DNA from: Phaeovibrio sulfidiphilus | GTDB lineage: Bacteria > Pseudomonadota > Alphaproteobacteria > Rhodospirillales > Rhodospirillaceae | Assembly: GCF_014861485.1 (NCBI RefSeq) | Contig: NZ_JACZHT010000005.1 | Coordinates: 62,001-126,000 of the forward strand | Reading direction: 5' to 3' | Length of the DNA stretch: 64,000 bases | Shown here: positions 46,747 through 56,048 of the stretch, in pieces | Numbering within the stretch: position 1 is the stretch's first letter | How the letters are laid out: each line of letters opens with the position of its first letter | Notes under the pieces: generated by a model | Databases searched by the model: none | Seen by the model: only the letters and a program-made list of their open reading frames with translations | What the model was told of the DNA's origin: nothing | Translations under genes and position numbers: made by a program

Positions 46747-47189
46747 GTGTTGGTGGCCCATTCCTCTTGCCGTGCCAGCAGGACTGAAGCGCCAGGCGTC
46801 AGATTGGATCGGGGAGTCTGGGGCGTTTCAGTCAGCCTGACGGAACAGTGTCAAAATGCGGGAGTGTTTACTTGGGGTCACGTCACCTCACGGCCCTCCG
46901 TGGCAGGCGTTTCCGATCCAGAAGGAATGAAATCCGCTGCACCCGAGTGGTGTGGTGTTTGTGGTATATTTGGTGTTAATCAACAAAAAGCTGCTGCACT
47001 TTTAAACAACACCGACTGACGGTGGATTATTGAGGGGGTTTTAACAGAAAACTCGTGGTTGTCAAAAGGGCACGATCATTTTTTATTTTCAAATTTCCCC
47101 GTTTTTTATTTCACGCATACTTGTTTTCTTTGCTCTTTGGGGCTTACGGTTGCGTGCGTGCCAGCCAGCCTTTCTCTGGGAGCATCTTC
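46747..47189. other. Leader of autotransporter 2
   Basis: About 440 bp without a supportable gene. GC falls sharply after 46950 (TGGTATATTTGGTGTTAATC and TTTTTATTTTC stretches). It likely holds the promoter of the second autotransporter, but no clear -35/-10 pair could be chosen. It is not similar to the leader of the first. Confidence 0.45.
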
Positions 47190-50100
47190 ATGTCACCGCG
47201 GTTCCGTAACCTCACCCCTTTCTCCACCCCTTTTTCCCGTCGCGACGGTCTTGCCCTGTCCGGTGTGGCTCTGGCTCTGGCGCTGAGCGTCACAGGTGCC
47301 GGTCAGGCGTCTGCCGCCGGGTACACCTGCGCTTCCGGCACCTGTACCGTTGACGGTGAGGTGACATGGGACGAGCTCATGGCTGCGGGGTTCAATGGCG
47401 GATTGTCTTACCTTAGTTTTGACGGCCAGGGCGGAAAAGTCACCATCTCCAACGATATGGAGCTTGATGGGGCGGGCGGGGGCGCGAGCCAGCGTTTGAG
47501 GGTGGACGCGGACCAGAAAGCGGAGCTGAATATAGACCCCCAAAGAAGCGTGCTGGTCCGGAACAACACCTTGCTTGACTCCAGCTCGGTCTCGGGGGGG
47601 GCGGTCGAAAACAGAGGAGCTCTGAGACTTCTGGGGACCTGGGTGTTTGAGAAAAACTCAGTCGAAAGTGGGGGGGGGACCACCGAGGCCGTCGGTGGAG
47701 CACTTGCAAACCGCGGGAGCCTCTGGCTCCGTGGCCAGATATCGCTTTCCGCAAACGCGGCTCTTAACACGGGGCAGGGGGGAAAAGCCCTGGGAGGAGC
47801 GATCTATAACGCGCCCGGTGGACAGTTAAATCTCAACGCACAGCCATCATTAACGTTCAATAGAGTCGAAAGTACGAACAGCAACGGAAGCGCTTGGGGT
47901 GGGGCTGTTTACAGTGTTGGCTCCATGACCGTCTCCGGCCCCATCGATTTCACTGGCAACGCAGCGCAAAGCACGTCTTCGGGCAGCGACTCCGACGAGG
48001 GGGCCTATGGGGGCGCGGTTGCCTCCTGGGGGGTGGCGGAGTTTTTTGGCCCCGCGAATTTTGAGGACAACAGCGCAAGCAGCGACAAGGAAAAGTCGCA
48101 GGCTCTTGGGGGCGCCCTTTTTGCCGGCAAAGACAGTACGGTAACCTTTTTCGAGGCGACCTTTAACAAAAACAAGGCCATGAGCACTCTTGGAACGTCC
48201 AGGGGGGGTGCGATTTACAACTCTGGCACCATCGGCCTGGCCGGCCCGTCGACCTTCACGATGAACACGACGGAAGCCGGAGGGAAAGCCAAGCTCTCCT
48301 ATGGCGGAGCGATTTATAACGGGACGTCCGGTGTTCTGTCGCTCGGCGGCACCTCGACCTTTACAGGCAATACGGCAATCGCTTCCGGAGGGGCCTTCGC
48401 GGGGGGAGGGGCTGTCGCCAACGATTCAAAAGGCTCCGAGACCCCCGGCAAGATAACGTTCTCAGGTTCTCCCACGTTCTCAGACAACGTGGCCAGAGCG
48501 TCCGGCACAGGCAGCAGTGCCCATGGTGGCGCCGTGCTCAACAACACGGGCGCCACAATGATCTTTCAGCAGGCGGTCGAGTTCGACCGGAACAGAGCCG
48601 AATTCACCGGGGGGGGCGGAAGCTACGGGGGCGGTGCGATTATCAACTTCGGTGGCGACATTACCTTTAAAGACAAGGCTACGTTTACTGGAAACATGAC
48701 CACACGTATGGACGATCCGGGTAATGGAAGCGGACCGGGCGGCGCAGTCAACAATTTTGGTGGGTCTCTTGTCTTTGACAAAGACGTTTCCTTCATCGCG
48801 AACACCGCAGATGGGCTCGGCGGTGGAGTCTACAACTGGTCGGGTTCGACCACCATTTCGGGTGTTGCCACCTTTAAGGGGAACAAAGCTTCGTCAACTT
48901 TCGCCGGGGCAACAGCTGTCGGGGGAGCGGTTGACAGCCTCTTCTCTACCGGCAGCGGCACGAACCCTGCGGTATTTACTTTGGCCCAGGGGGGGCAGTT
49001 TATCGAAAACGGGGCTTCCGGGGACAACGCTCGGGGTGGTGCAATCGCCAACAACAGGGCTACCCTGAATATCGGCGGAGACGTGTTGTTTCAGCAGAAC
49101 ACAGCAGAAGCCAGAGTCTCTGGATCACGCGGCGGGGCAATTGACAACTCGTCTGAAGGAAAGGTGATTATTTCCGGCTTCGCCACCTTCGATAAAAACC
49201 GGGCTGAGGGTGGAGAGGTAGCCTCTGGTGGGGCGATTTACAGCACAAATGACACAGGTGCTCAGACTGAGAGCGGACTTGCCAGCACCATTACCCTGGA
49301 GAATGGTGGTTCTTTTGAAGGCAATACGGCCAATGGGCAGGCCGGATCGGGAGGCGCCATCTACAACAGGGGGGGCGTGTTGACCCTCGGGGGCGGTGTC
49401 ACGTTCAAGGGAAATCGGGCTACCAGTTCGGGGACAGATAAGGTGGCCTCGGGTGGTGCGATCAGGGCGTCGGAGTATGGGGGGCTGACCTCGCGAACCG
49501 TTTATGGCAAGGTGGATTTCCTCGGAAACGCGTCCTTCACAGACAACTCGGTTGAAAGCGCCGAAGGCTCGGCTTACGGGGGTGCGATGCATGTCTCCCG
49601 AAATGCTGTCACGTTTTCCGGCGATGCGAATTTCGAGCTCAACACGGCAACAAGTCGCGGCACAGGAAAAGAGGTGCACGGTGGTGCGGTCGAGAGTTTT
49701 TCCACTGTGATAAACGACCAGAGTGGATCGATGAACTTCGAGATGGGGGCGACCTTTCTCGAAAATAAAGCGCTTGCCACCGGAGATCAGAGCGCGGCGT
49801 TCGGAGGTGCCGTTTCAAACAAGGGCCCACTGAAGTTTGCCAAGACGGCCCACTTCGAGGGGAACGTCGCGAAGAACACAGGTGCGCAAGGAAGTGCTTA
49901 TGGCGGTGGGCTATGTAACCACCGCGGCAAAGTAACGTTCAGCGGACCCGTCACATTCAAGGACAACAGGGTCGAAAGCGACACAGGCCTCGCTCAGGGT
50001 GGGGCTGTGTACAACAACGAGACCGGCACGATAGAATTTTCCGGTTTGACAGCCTTCGAACTCAACCTTGCCGAGAGTGGTGGCGGCGGTGGGGCCGGAG

Positions 50101-53100
50101 GTGCCATCTACAACCGCGGGGGGACTCTCCGGATCTATGGGGCCACGGAGTTCCTGAACAACAGGGCCACAAAAGAGGGCGGTGCTCTCTACAGCCTTGG
50201 GGGCATGACAACCCTGGCCCCCGAGACTGCTGAAAAGACCATCCGCTTCAGCGGCAACACGGCCGGGGGTAAGGCGAACTCGATTTATCTCGTGAGCAAG
50301 ACGTTGGGGGGCGAAAATTTTGATGCCGTCCTTAAGGTTGGGGGCGCCGGCACGGTTGACATGAAGTCCGATCCCATGGGCGGCAACGCATCCGACGGGC
50401 GGGGCATCACCATAATCAAGGACGTTACCAGCACCTGGGAGCTTGGGGGCGGGAACGTCTTCACTGCGGATGACAACGCGGACAGCCGGACGGATTTCCA
50501 GGTCAAACGCGGGGAGCTGGCCTTTGCGACCGACACCGCAGGCGGCACAACCGTCGATCTCCGGGGCCTGAAGTCTGCCTTCACCCTGGAGGCCCCGGCC
50601 ATCCTTTCCCTCGCGGGTGACAGCCACAAAATTCTGGCCGGGAACGGTGGCCTCAACCCCGATACAGGGACGGGCGGGACCATTACCCTGGCCGCGGGCT
50701 CCACCCTGAGCTTCAACCTGGACGCCACCCGGGAGAAAACTTCTGTTCTTACCCTGCGGGCTGAAAACGTGGTTCTGCCAACTGCGGCGGGCGAGACGGT
50801 CACGCTCGATATCCGGTCGTTCAAGAATGTTGCGGGCACCGAGTACTGGCTCCTGGACGCGGGCGTGGTTCTGACGGACAAGATCACGCTGACGTACCGG
50901 GGAGAGGCGTTTGACAAGACGGAGTTGGGCAAGGTCCTGGAGGGCAGGCTGAGTGATGACAAGAAGGTCCAGATGCTGACCGTCAGGGGGGGAACCGTCA
51001 ACCGGAAGCTGACCTGGGTCGGAAACACCGGCGACGACTGGAACATTACCGCAGAACAAAAATGGAAGCTCCCGAACACCAACCTCACCCAGTTTCTCCC
51101 GGGTGACGCGGTCGTGTTCACCAGGGACAATGTCGGCGACGTCAACGTCAACGCGGGCGGCGTGGAGGTGGCCGGCATGGAGATCACCGGCGGCACCTTT
51201 ACGTTCAAGGGCGGCGAGATCGTCTCGACCACAGGCGGGCCGACCAACTACACCCCGGCCACCCGGAAAATGGAGCTGACGGGGACCGCGGACGCCACCT
51301 TCGAGGAGAGCGTGAAGCTGAACTTCGCCAACGGCTATGACATCGACACCGGTGCGAAGATGACCGTGAAGGGTGGCGCCATCGAGGGCAAGATTGCCAA
51401 CCGGGGCACGTTTGTCTTTGATATCGGTACCGGCAAGACCTTCGGCTACGGAAATCCCCTGACCGGTGTCGGAACCTTCGCGAAAGACGGAGCGGGCACG
51501 CTGGTCCTCTCCGGCGACCAGACCGGAGCCACGGGCGGCCTCGTCCTGAACGGGGGCACGCTGGGCGGCGCCTTCAAATGGGGCGGCACCTTGGAAACCG
51601 AGGGTATCCTGACGCTGGGCAACAGCGGCACCACCGTGGCTCCGGGCGCAGAGGACACGGTCGGCACCCTCTCGGTCAATGGCTTCAACACAGACGACAA
51701 GACGTTCACGCTCCAGGTCCGGGTCACGGCGGATCGCAGCGACCTGCTGGAGGTCCGCACGGGTGATGTGAGCGTCCCGGACGGCTCGACCCTGAAGGTG
51801 GTGAAGGCCATCGGAAGCGGCTGGGCGTCGGAAAAGATCTACACGGTCCTGGTGGCCCGGGAGGACAGCCGGAAAGTCGTGGGCACGTTCTCGATCCTGG
51901 ACAAGGCGGCGGACCTGCCGTTCCTGAGCCTGGACCAGGTGCGCCTTGACGCCAATGGCAAGGTGGTTGCCGACGGCGAGGACGCTGCGGCCATCGGCCT
52001 GCGGGCCACCTACCAGGGGCCGAAGCCCGGACCCGGTCCCGGCCCTGGTCCCGGTCCGGGGCCCGGCCCTGGCCCCGTGCCGCCGTCTCCCTGGGAGGGC
52101 CTGACCCCGAACGAGATCGCCACAGCCGAAGCCATCGGCACCATGGCGCCCGGCCCGGTGCAGGACGCCATGATCAACGCCTCGCGCAGCGAGGGGATCC
52201 GGCTTCTGGACCTGTTCTCCGGCGACGGGTATGCCAACGTGGGCCACATGATCCGCCACGGCGCCCTGGAGCTCAGCCGCACCCTGATGAACACCCTGTC
52301 CGACATGGCACCGTCCGTGGACGGGATGCCGGGCGGGGGCCGCCTCGAGGTGGCGTCGCGGGGTCCGGTTGAGGTCGACCCCGCCACGGGCCTGCGCAAG
52401 AACCACCGGGTCTGGGCCCAGGTCTCGGGTGTTCACAACACCTGGGACGGGGACGGCAATGCGGCCCGCTCCACCGCCAGCGGGGTGGGCGTCCGGGCCG
52501 GGGCGACCTTCAGCTTCGAGGACGGCTGGTTCGCGGGCGGCCTGTTCCGCTACGGCTACCGGGATTTCCGGGTGTCCGACCGCCTGTTCAAGGCCGACAT
52601 CCACTCGTTCTCGGGCGGGGCCTACGGCGGCAAGGTCTGGGACGTGGGCACGGGCTCGCTGCGCACGACCCTGGGGGGCGTTTACACCCGCCACGGCATC
52701 GACAGCCGGCGCACCGCTCTCGGAGAGCGCCTGAAGGCGGACTACGGGGCGAACGTGTTCCAGGTTGTGGGTGAGGCCGCCTGGCGGATCCAGGCCACCG
52801 ACGCCCTGATGGTGGAGCCCTTTGCCGGAGGCTCGTGGGCTATGGGTTATACCGAAGGCTTCTCGGAGAGCGGCGGTGTTGCGGGCCTGCGCGGGCACAG
52901 CCAGGCCAGCCACACGGGAGTCACCACGGTGGGTGTGCGGATGGACGCCCGTGTGCATGAGAACGCGGTCCTGAAACTGGACCTGGGCTGGGAGCATGTC
53001 TACGGCGACATCGACACCAACAGCCGGATGGCGTTCCTTGCGGGGTCGGATGACTTCCTTGTGCGAGGCACACCGGCGGACCGGGATGCGGCTGTGGTGG

Positions 53101-53219
53101 GTGTTGGCGCCGAGGTCCGCCTGGACGACACCTGGGGGCTGACGGTGATGTACGACGGGGCGTATGGTGCCCACACCACCTCCCACGGCGGCCGCGCCCG
53201 CGTGACGTATCGCTGGTAG
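47190..53219 (+). CDS. Pmp-like autotransporter adhesin 2 (type Va)
   Basis: This 2009-residue paralogue of the preceding gene starts at 47190 (MSPRFRNLTPFSTPFSRR) with GGGAG 9 nt upstream; the in-frame ATG at 47055 is AT-rich and lacks a ribosome site. Signal peptide LALSGVALALALSVTGAGQASA matches that of copy 1. Residues ~134-1024 carry about two dozen FxxN motifs (FEKN, FTGN, FEDN, FNKN...) with GGA[IV] pairs, but less regular than copy 1. Then comes a beta-helical region sharing NVNAGGVEVAGMEITGGTF with copy 1, a GPGPGP linker and a near-identical beta-barrel ending TYRW. Surface adhesin by analogy; ligand unknown. Confidence 0.88.
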   Translation: MSPRFRNLTPFSTPFSRRDGLALSGVALALALSVTGAGQASAAGYTCASGTCTVDGEVTWDELMAAGFNGGLSYLSFDGQGGKVTISNDMELDGAGGGASQRLRVDADQKAELNIDPQRSVLVRNNTLLDSSSVSGGAVENRGALRLLGTWVFEKNSVESGGGTTEAVGGALANRGSLWLRGQISLSANAALNTGQGGKALGGAIYNAPGGQLNLNAQPSLTFNRVESTNSNGSAWGGAVYSVGSMTVSGPIDFTGNAAQSTSSGSDSDEGAYGGAVASWGVAEFFGPANFEDNSASSDKEKSQALGGALFAGKDSTVTFFEATFNKNKAMSTLGTSRGGAIYNSGTIGLAGPSTFTMNTTEAGGKAKLSYGGAIYNGTSGVLSLGGTSTFTGNTAIASGGAFAGGGAVANDSKGSETPGKITFSGSPTFSDNVARASGTGSSAHGGAVLNNTGATMIFQQAVEFDRNRAEFTGGGGSYGGGAIINFGGDITFKDKATFTGNMTTRMDDPGNGSGPGGAVNNFGGSLVFDKDVSFIANTADGLGGGVYNWSGSTTISGVATFKGNKASSTFAGATAVGGAVDSLFSTGSGTNPAVFTLAQGGQFIENGASGDNARGGAIANNRATLNIGGDVLFQQNTAEARVSGSRGGAIDNSSEGKVIISGFATFDKNRAEGGEVASGGAIYSTNDTGAQTESGLASTITLENGGSFEGNTANGQAGSGGAIYNRGGVLTLGGGVTFKGNRATSSGTDKVASGGAIRASEYGGLTSRTVYGKVDFLGNASFTDNSVESAEGSAYGGAMHVSRNAVTFSGDANFELNTATSRGTGKEVHGGAVESFSTVINDQSGSMNFEMGATFLENKALATGDQSAAFGGAVSNKGPLKFAKTAHFEGNVAKNTGAQGSAYGGGLCNHRGKVTFSGPVTFKDNRVESDTGLAQGGAVYNNETGTIEFSGLTAFELNLAESGGGGGAGGAIYNRGGTLRIYGATEFLNNRATKEGGALYSLGGMTTLAPETAEKTIRFSGNTAGGKANSIYLVSKTLGGENFDAVLKVGGAGTVDMKSDPMGGNASDGRGITIIKDVTSTWELGGGNVFTADDNADSRTDFQVKRGELAFATDTAGGTTVDLRGLKSAFTLEAPAILSLAGDSHKILAGNGGLNPDTGTGGTITLAAGSTLSFNLDATREKTSVLTLRAENVVLPTAAGETVTLDIRSFKNVAGTEYWLLDAGVVLTDKITLTYRGEAFDKTELGKVLEGRLSDDKKVQMLTVRGGTVNRKLTWVGNTGDDWNITAEQKWKLPNTNLTQFLPGDAVVFTRDNVGDVNVNAGGVEVAGMEITGGTFTFKGGEIVSTTGGPTNYTPATRKMELTGTADATFEESVKLNFANGYDIDTGAKMTVKGGAIEGKIANRGTFVFDIGTGKTFGYGNPLTGVGTFAKDGAGTLVLSGDQTGATGGLVLNGGTLGGAFKWGGTLETEGILTLGNSGTTVAPGAEDTVGTLSVNGFNTDDKTFTLQVRVTADRSDLLEVRTGDVSVPDGSTLKVVKAIGSGWASEKIYTVLVAREDSRKVVGTFSILDKAADLPFLSLDQVRLDANGKVVADGEDAAAIGLRATYQGPKPGPGPGPGPGPGPGPGPVPPSPWEGLTPNEIATAEAIGTMAPGPVQDAMINASRSEGIRLLDLFSGDGYANVGHMIRHGALELSRTLMNTLSDMAPSVDGMPGGGRLEVASRGPVEVDPATGLRKNHRVWAQVSGVHNTWDGDGNAARSTASGVGVRAGATFSFEDGWFAGGLFRYGYRDFRVSDRLFKADIHSFSGGAYGGKVWDVGTGSLRTTLGGVYTRHGIDSRRTALGERLKADYGANVFQVVGEAAWRIQATDALMVEPFAGGSWAMGYTEGFSESGGVAGLRGHSQASHTGVTTVGVRMDARVHENAVLKLDLGWEHVYGDIDTNSRMAFLAGSDDFLVRGTPADRDAAVVGVGAEVRLDDTWGLTVMYDGAYGAHTTSHGGRARVTYRW
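47590..50260 (+). repeat. Pmp-type repeat array in autotransporter 2
   Basis: About 2.7 kb of irregular units of 100-130 bp encoding GGA[IV] and FxxN motifs. It is longer and more divergent at DNA level than the array in copy 1, so it is probably older or under less homogenisation. Confidence 0.75.
52020..52085 (+). repeat. Pro-Gly linker repeat in autotransporter 2
   Basis: Encodes PKPGPGPGPGPGPGPGPGP-like repeats, shorter than the linker in copy 1 by about nine codons, which shows the tract length has changed since duplication. Confidence 0.75.
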
Positions 53220-53239
53220 GACAGCGAACGCCCGGACCG
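52104..53239 (+). repeat. Beta-domain duplication, copy 2
   Basis: Counterpart of 45421-46556 with near-identical sequence through the stop codon and about 17 bases beyond. Confidence 0.85.
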
Positions 53240-53300
53240 AACCGGCCCCGGCACGCACCCTGCGACGCAGTGTGAGGGTTGGGGTCGGGGCGCTTCCTGC

Positions 53301-53335
53301 GAAAGCCCTGTCGGCAGGAGCCCGGCAGGGCTTTC
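53301..53335 (+). terminator. Hairpin after autotransporter 2
   Basis: GAAAGCCCTG (53301-53310), 15-nt loop, CAGGGCTTTC (53326-53335). A perfect 10-bp stem 80 bp after the stop; the T-run is only TTTC, so termination is likely but not certain. Confidence 0.6.
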
Positions 53336-53612
53336 TGGTATCTGGCGGTCGGGGAGCGGGTGCGAATGGGCGGGAACCGGTGGCTGCTCAGCCCATCCTG
53401 TTCTGAGGAGGCCTCAGGTCACAGTCCCTTGACCGCAAACCTCACCACCAGCTGGCGTAAGGTGATTCGATCTGCGGTTACGAGCTAGGTGCTGTAGGCC
53501 GATAACACTAGCCGTATTGCCTGTCTTTAGAGGTGTCCGATAAAATCTATAATTGCATATTGATGCTGGCACGTCAGGGTTGACTCTTCGTGCCTCGCAA
53601 GTCTCTAGGTGA
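53336..53612. other. Low-GC island, left part
   Basis: Base composition falls after 53450, with ATAAAATCTATAATTGCATATTG-type sequence. It could be a mobile-element remnant, but no transposase, integrase or inverted ends were recognised. No tRNA cloverleaf was found. Confidence 0.4.
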
Positions 53613-53783
53613 CTAATTTTTACTCTTTTCCATGAGGTATACTATATACATAGTGGCAACTCCAACCATTGATATTAGTGTGGCAGTGGGGTTGCTTTTC
53701 GCTAATTCAGAAAGGGTAGGGGCTAACTCTGTCGCCAACTCTTTTTTACCGTCGAGATCAAGGATTTCCACGGCATCACGCAT
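53613..53783 (-). CDS. Small membrane protein, unknown
   Basis: This 56-residue ORF starts at 53783, where GGAG lies 8 nt before the ATG; a longer start at 53825 (70 aa) has no ribosome site. An acidic/amphipathic N-terminal half (MRDAVEILDLDGKKELATEL) is followed by one predicted membrane span (about residues 32-50, TATLISMVGVATMYIVYLME) and a basic end KSKN. GC is ~42% (25 of 60 in 53641-53700), unlike the rest of the window, which suggests recent acquisition. It could be a small phage- or plasmid-type membrane protein or a toxin-like peptide; nothing assigns a function. No partner gene is visible. Confidence 0.5.
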   Translation of the reverse strand: MRDAVEILDLDGKKELATELAPTLSELAKSNPTATLISMVGVATMYIVYLMEKSKN

Positions 53784-54125
53784 CTCAGTGACTCCATAAC
53801 AGGAAGGGTAGTCTGATCGTAACATTGAGTTTTCTGTATGTCCGCGATTTATACACTGAATGCCCGCAGGAGTGGTTGTGGGCGAGCCAGCTTCGCGGAG
53901 CGAAAAACCGGCACCGCACGCCTGGCGCCAAAGTATACGGAGCCGTCAATAACCATCGCCTCAAAGGGAGGGGCGGGGTGCGGAATGGGGTGAGGTCTGC
54001 ATGAGGGAGGGGGGCGGCTGTCTTCGCGTGCCTTCCCGTGCTGCTGTCCCCTGTTGCCGCCCCGTCCTGCATCAGATGCGGCAGGCGGGTGCGGCGGCCG
54101 GTTCGGTGCTTCGGTCCTTCCGGGC
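53784..54125. other. Gap between small ORF and cobT
   Basis: AT-rich up to about 53860, then GC-rich. No supportable gene. No terminator for cobT was recognised downstream of its stop. Confidence 0.4.
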
Positions 54126-56042
54126 CTAGAACAGCAGGCGGGTCGGGTCGGACAGGCGGCGGCGGTCCCTCGGGTTGTCCTCGGAGAAGAGCTCCAGGAC
54201 CTGGCGCATGATGGTGCTGCCCAGTTCCTCGGGATCGTTGAGGGTGACGGCGCGCTGGTAGTAGCGGGTCACGTCGTGCCCGATCCCGATGGCGGTCAGC
54301 CGGACCGGGCTTGCGGTTTCGACCCGTTCGATCACCGCGCGCAGGTGGTTTTCCAGCAGGTTCCCCGTGTTGGCGGACAGGGTGGAGTCGTCCACCGGAG
54401 CCCCGTCCGAGATGACCATCAGGATGCGCCGGGCCTCGGGGCGCAGGGAGAGGCGCCGGTGGGCCCAGATGAGCGCCTCGCCGTCGATGTTCTCCTTGAG
54501 CAGGCCTTCCTTGAGCATGAGCCCCAGGTTCTTCTTGGCCCGCCGCCAGGGCTGGTCCGCGCTCTTGTAGATGATGTGGCGCAGGTCGTTCAGGCGTCCC
54601 GGGTTGGCGGGCTCGCCGGAGGTCCGCCACAGTTCGCGGGACTGGCCGCCCTTCCAGGCGCTGGTGGTGAAACCCAGGATCTCGACCTTCACGCCGCAGC
54701 GCTCCAGGGTGCGGGCCAGGATGTCGGCACAGATGGCGGTGACGGCAATGGGCCGTCCGCGCATGGAGCCCGAGTTGTCCAGGAGCAGGGTCACGACCGT
54801 GTCGCGGAAGTCGGTTTCCTTCTCGCGGCGGAACGAGAGCCCGTGGGTCGGGTTGGCCACAATGCGCGCAAGGCGGCCCGTGTCCAGCTCCCCTTCCTCG
54901 AGGTCGAACTCCCAGGCCCGGACCTGCTGCGCCATCAGGCGGCGCTGGAGCCGGTTGGCAAGGCGGGACACCACGCCTTGGAGCGGCAGAAGCTGCTGGT
55001 CAAGCTGGGCGCGCAGGCGCTCCAGCTCGTCGGGGGTGCACAGGTCGTGGGCCTCGACCTCCTCGTCGAAGCGGGTGGTGTAGATGCGGTAGACCCCGTC
55101 CGGACCGTTCACGGGGGCGGGGGCCTCGACCGCGCTGTCATCGAACGAGGGGGCGTCGCCCTGGGTTGCGGGCGCCTCCTGCTCCTCGCCGCTCTCGCCG
55201 GAGGTTTCCTCGCCGGGGGCTTCGGTCTCGCCGGGCTCGTAGCAGGTGTCCCCCATGTCGCCGGGGGAGTCCACGCCCTCGGGGGTGGCGGAGTCCGGAG
55301 CATCCGGGTCAGAGGGGGTGTCCTCGTCCTCCGGCTCGGGGCTGTCGTCCCCGCTGGAGGGGTCGTCGGTCTTTTCCTCGTCCGGATCGTCAAAATCCTC
55401 CAGCCCCATGCGCTCCAGAAGAACCCGGGTGCTGCGGGCGAAGCCGGTCTGGTCGTCCCGGTTGCTGAACAGGTCGTCGAGCGCGTCCGCCACGTCGGGG
55501 GGCAGGTTCTGGCGCCCCAGGGCTGCCCCCTTCTCGCCCAGCGTGCCAAGGGGGACGGTGCCGAACCCCTCCAGGGCCAGAAGCCGGACAAGCTCGCCGG
55601 CCTCGGCCTGTTCCGCCGATTCCACGGTGGCAAAGCCCTCGGACTGGAGGCGGTCCTCGATGGCGAGGCCGATGTTCTTTCCGGCCCCCACGTAGGCGCC
55701 GGCGCCCACGGACTCGTAGCGCGCCTGCTCCAGCGCCGTGTACAGGGCGCGGGCGGGAGCGGTGTCCGGCTCATAGCGGGCGTTTACCAGGGGGTCGTGG
55801 TAGCGCAGCTTCAGGGCGATGGCGTCGGCCGTGCCCCTGAGCTTCGCGACCTGCGCCGGCGAGAGCGCGCGCCCCGGCTGGGGCAGGCGGGCGCTGGTTC
55901 CGGACAGGACGGCCTGCCCGGGTGTGTACACGACCGTCACTTCCGGATGCCCGGACACCGCCTTCAGCACGGCGGTCGTGGCGCTTTTCAGCGTTTCGGC
56001 GGCCCGTTCCGTGTCGGTGCGCGCCTTGCCTGGAGGGTGCAT
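54126..56042 (-). CDS. cobT: Aerobic cobaltochelatase subunit CobT
   Basis: This 638-residue subunit works with CobS and CobN to insert cobalt into hydrogenobyrinic acid a,c-diamide in the aerobic B12 pathway. The N-terminal helical domain (~1-210) is followed by a long acidic linker (~215-300, rich in DDPDEE and EPEDED) and a C-terminal VWA domain with the MIDAS motif DNSGSMRG (~421-428), [19 protein letters not shown] and the later [10 protein letters not shown]. This matches CobT of alphaproteobacteria. Six bp after cobS; CobN is outside the window. Confidence 0.95.
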   Translation of the reverse strand: MHPPGKARTDTERAAETLKSATTAVLKAVSGHPEVTVVYTPGQAVLSGTSARLPQPGRALSPAQVAKLRGTADAIALKLRYHDPLVNARYEPDTAPARALYTALEQARYESVGAGAYVGAGKNIGLAIEDRLQSEGFATVESAEQAEAGELVRLLALEGFGTVPLGTLGEKGAALGRQNLPPDVADALDDLFSNRDDQTGFARSTRVLLERMGLEDFDDPDEEKTDDPSSGDDSPEPEDEDTPSDPDAPDSATPEGVDSPGDMGDTCYEPGETEAPGEETSGESGEEQEAPATQGDAPSFDDSAVEAPAPVNGPDGVYRIYTTRFDEEVEAHDLCTPDELERLRAQLDQQLLPLQGVVSRLANRLQRRLMAQQVRAWEFDLEEGELDTGRLARIVANPTHGLSFRREKETDFRDTVVTLLLDNSGSMRGRPIAVTAICADILARTLERCGVKVEILGFTTSAWKGGQSRELWRTSGEPANPGRLNDLRHIIYKSADQPWRRAKKNLGLMLKEGLLKENIDGEALIWAHRRLSLRPEARRILMVISDGAPVDDSTLSANTGNLLENHLRAVIERVETASPVRLTAIGIGHDVTRYYQRAVTLNDPEELGSTIMRQVLELFSEDNPRDRRRLSDPTRLLF

Positions 56043-56048
56043 GGCGCC

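Noticed and set aside
49911..53258. 1115-residue open frame on the minus strand
   Set aside because: It lies wholly antisense to autotransporter 2, is rich in Arg/Gly/Ala/His as expected for a GC-rich shadow, and has no ribosome site or domain.
53440..53520. tRNA-like stretch (GGTGATTCGATC...)
   Set aside because: No acceptor stem, no anticodon loop and no GTTCRA T-loop in the right position.
53220..54125. Insertion-sequence remnant
   Set aside because: Base composition is foreign but no transposase fragment, terminal inverted repeats or target duplication could be identified.
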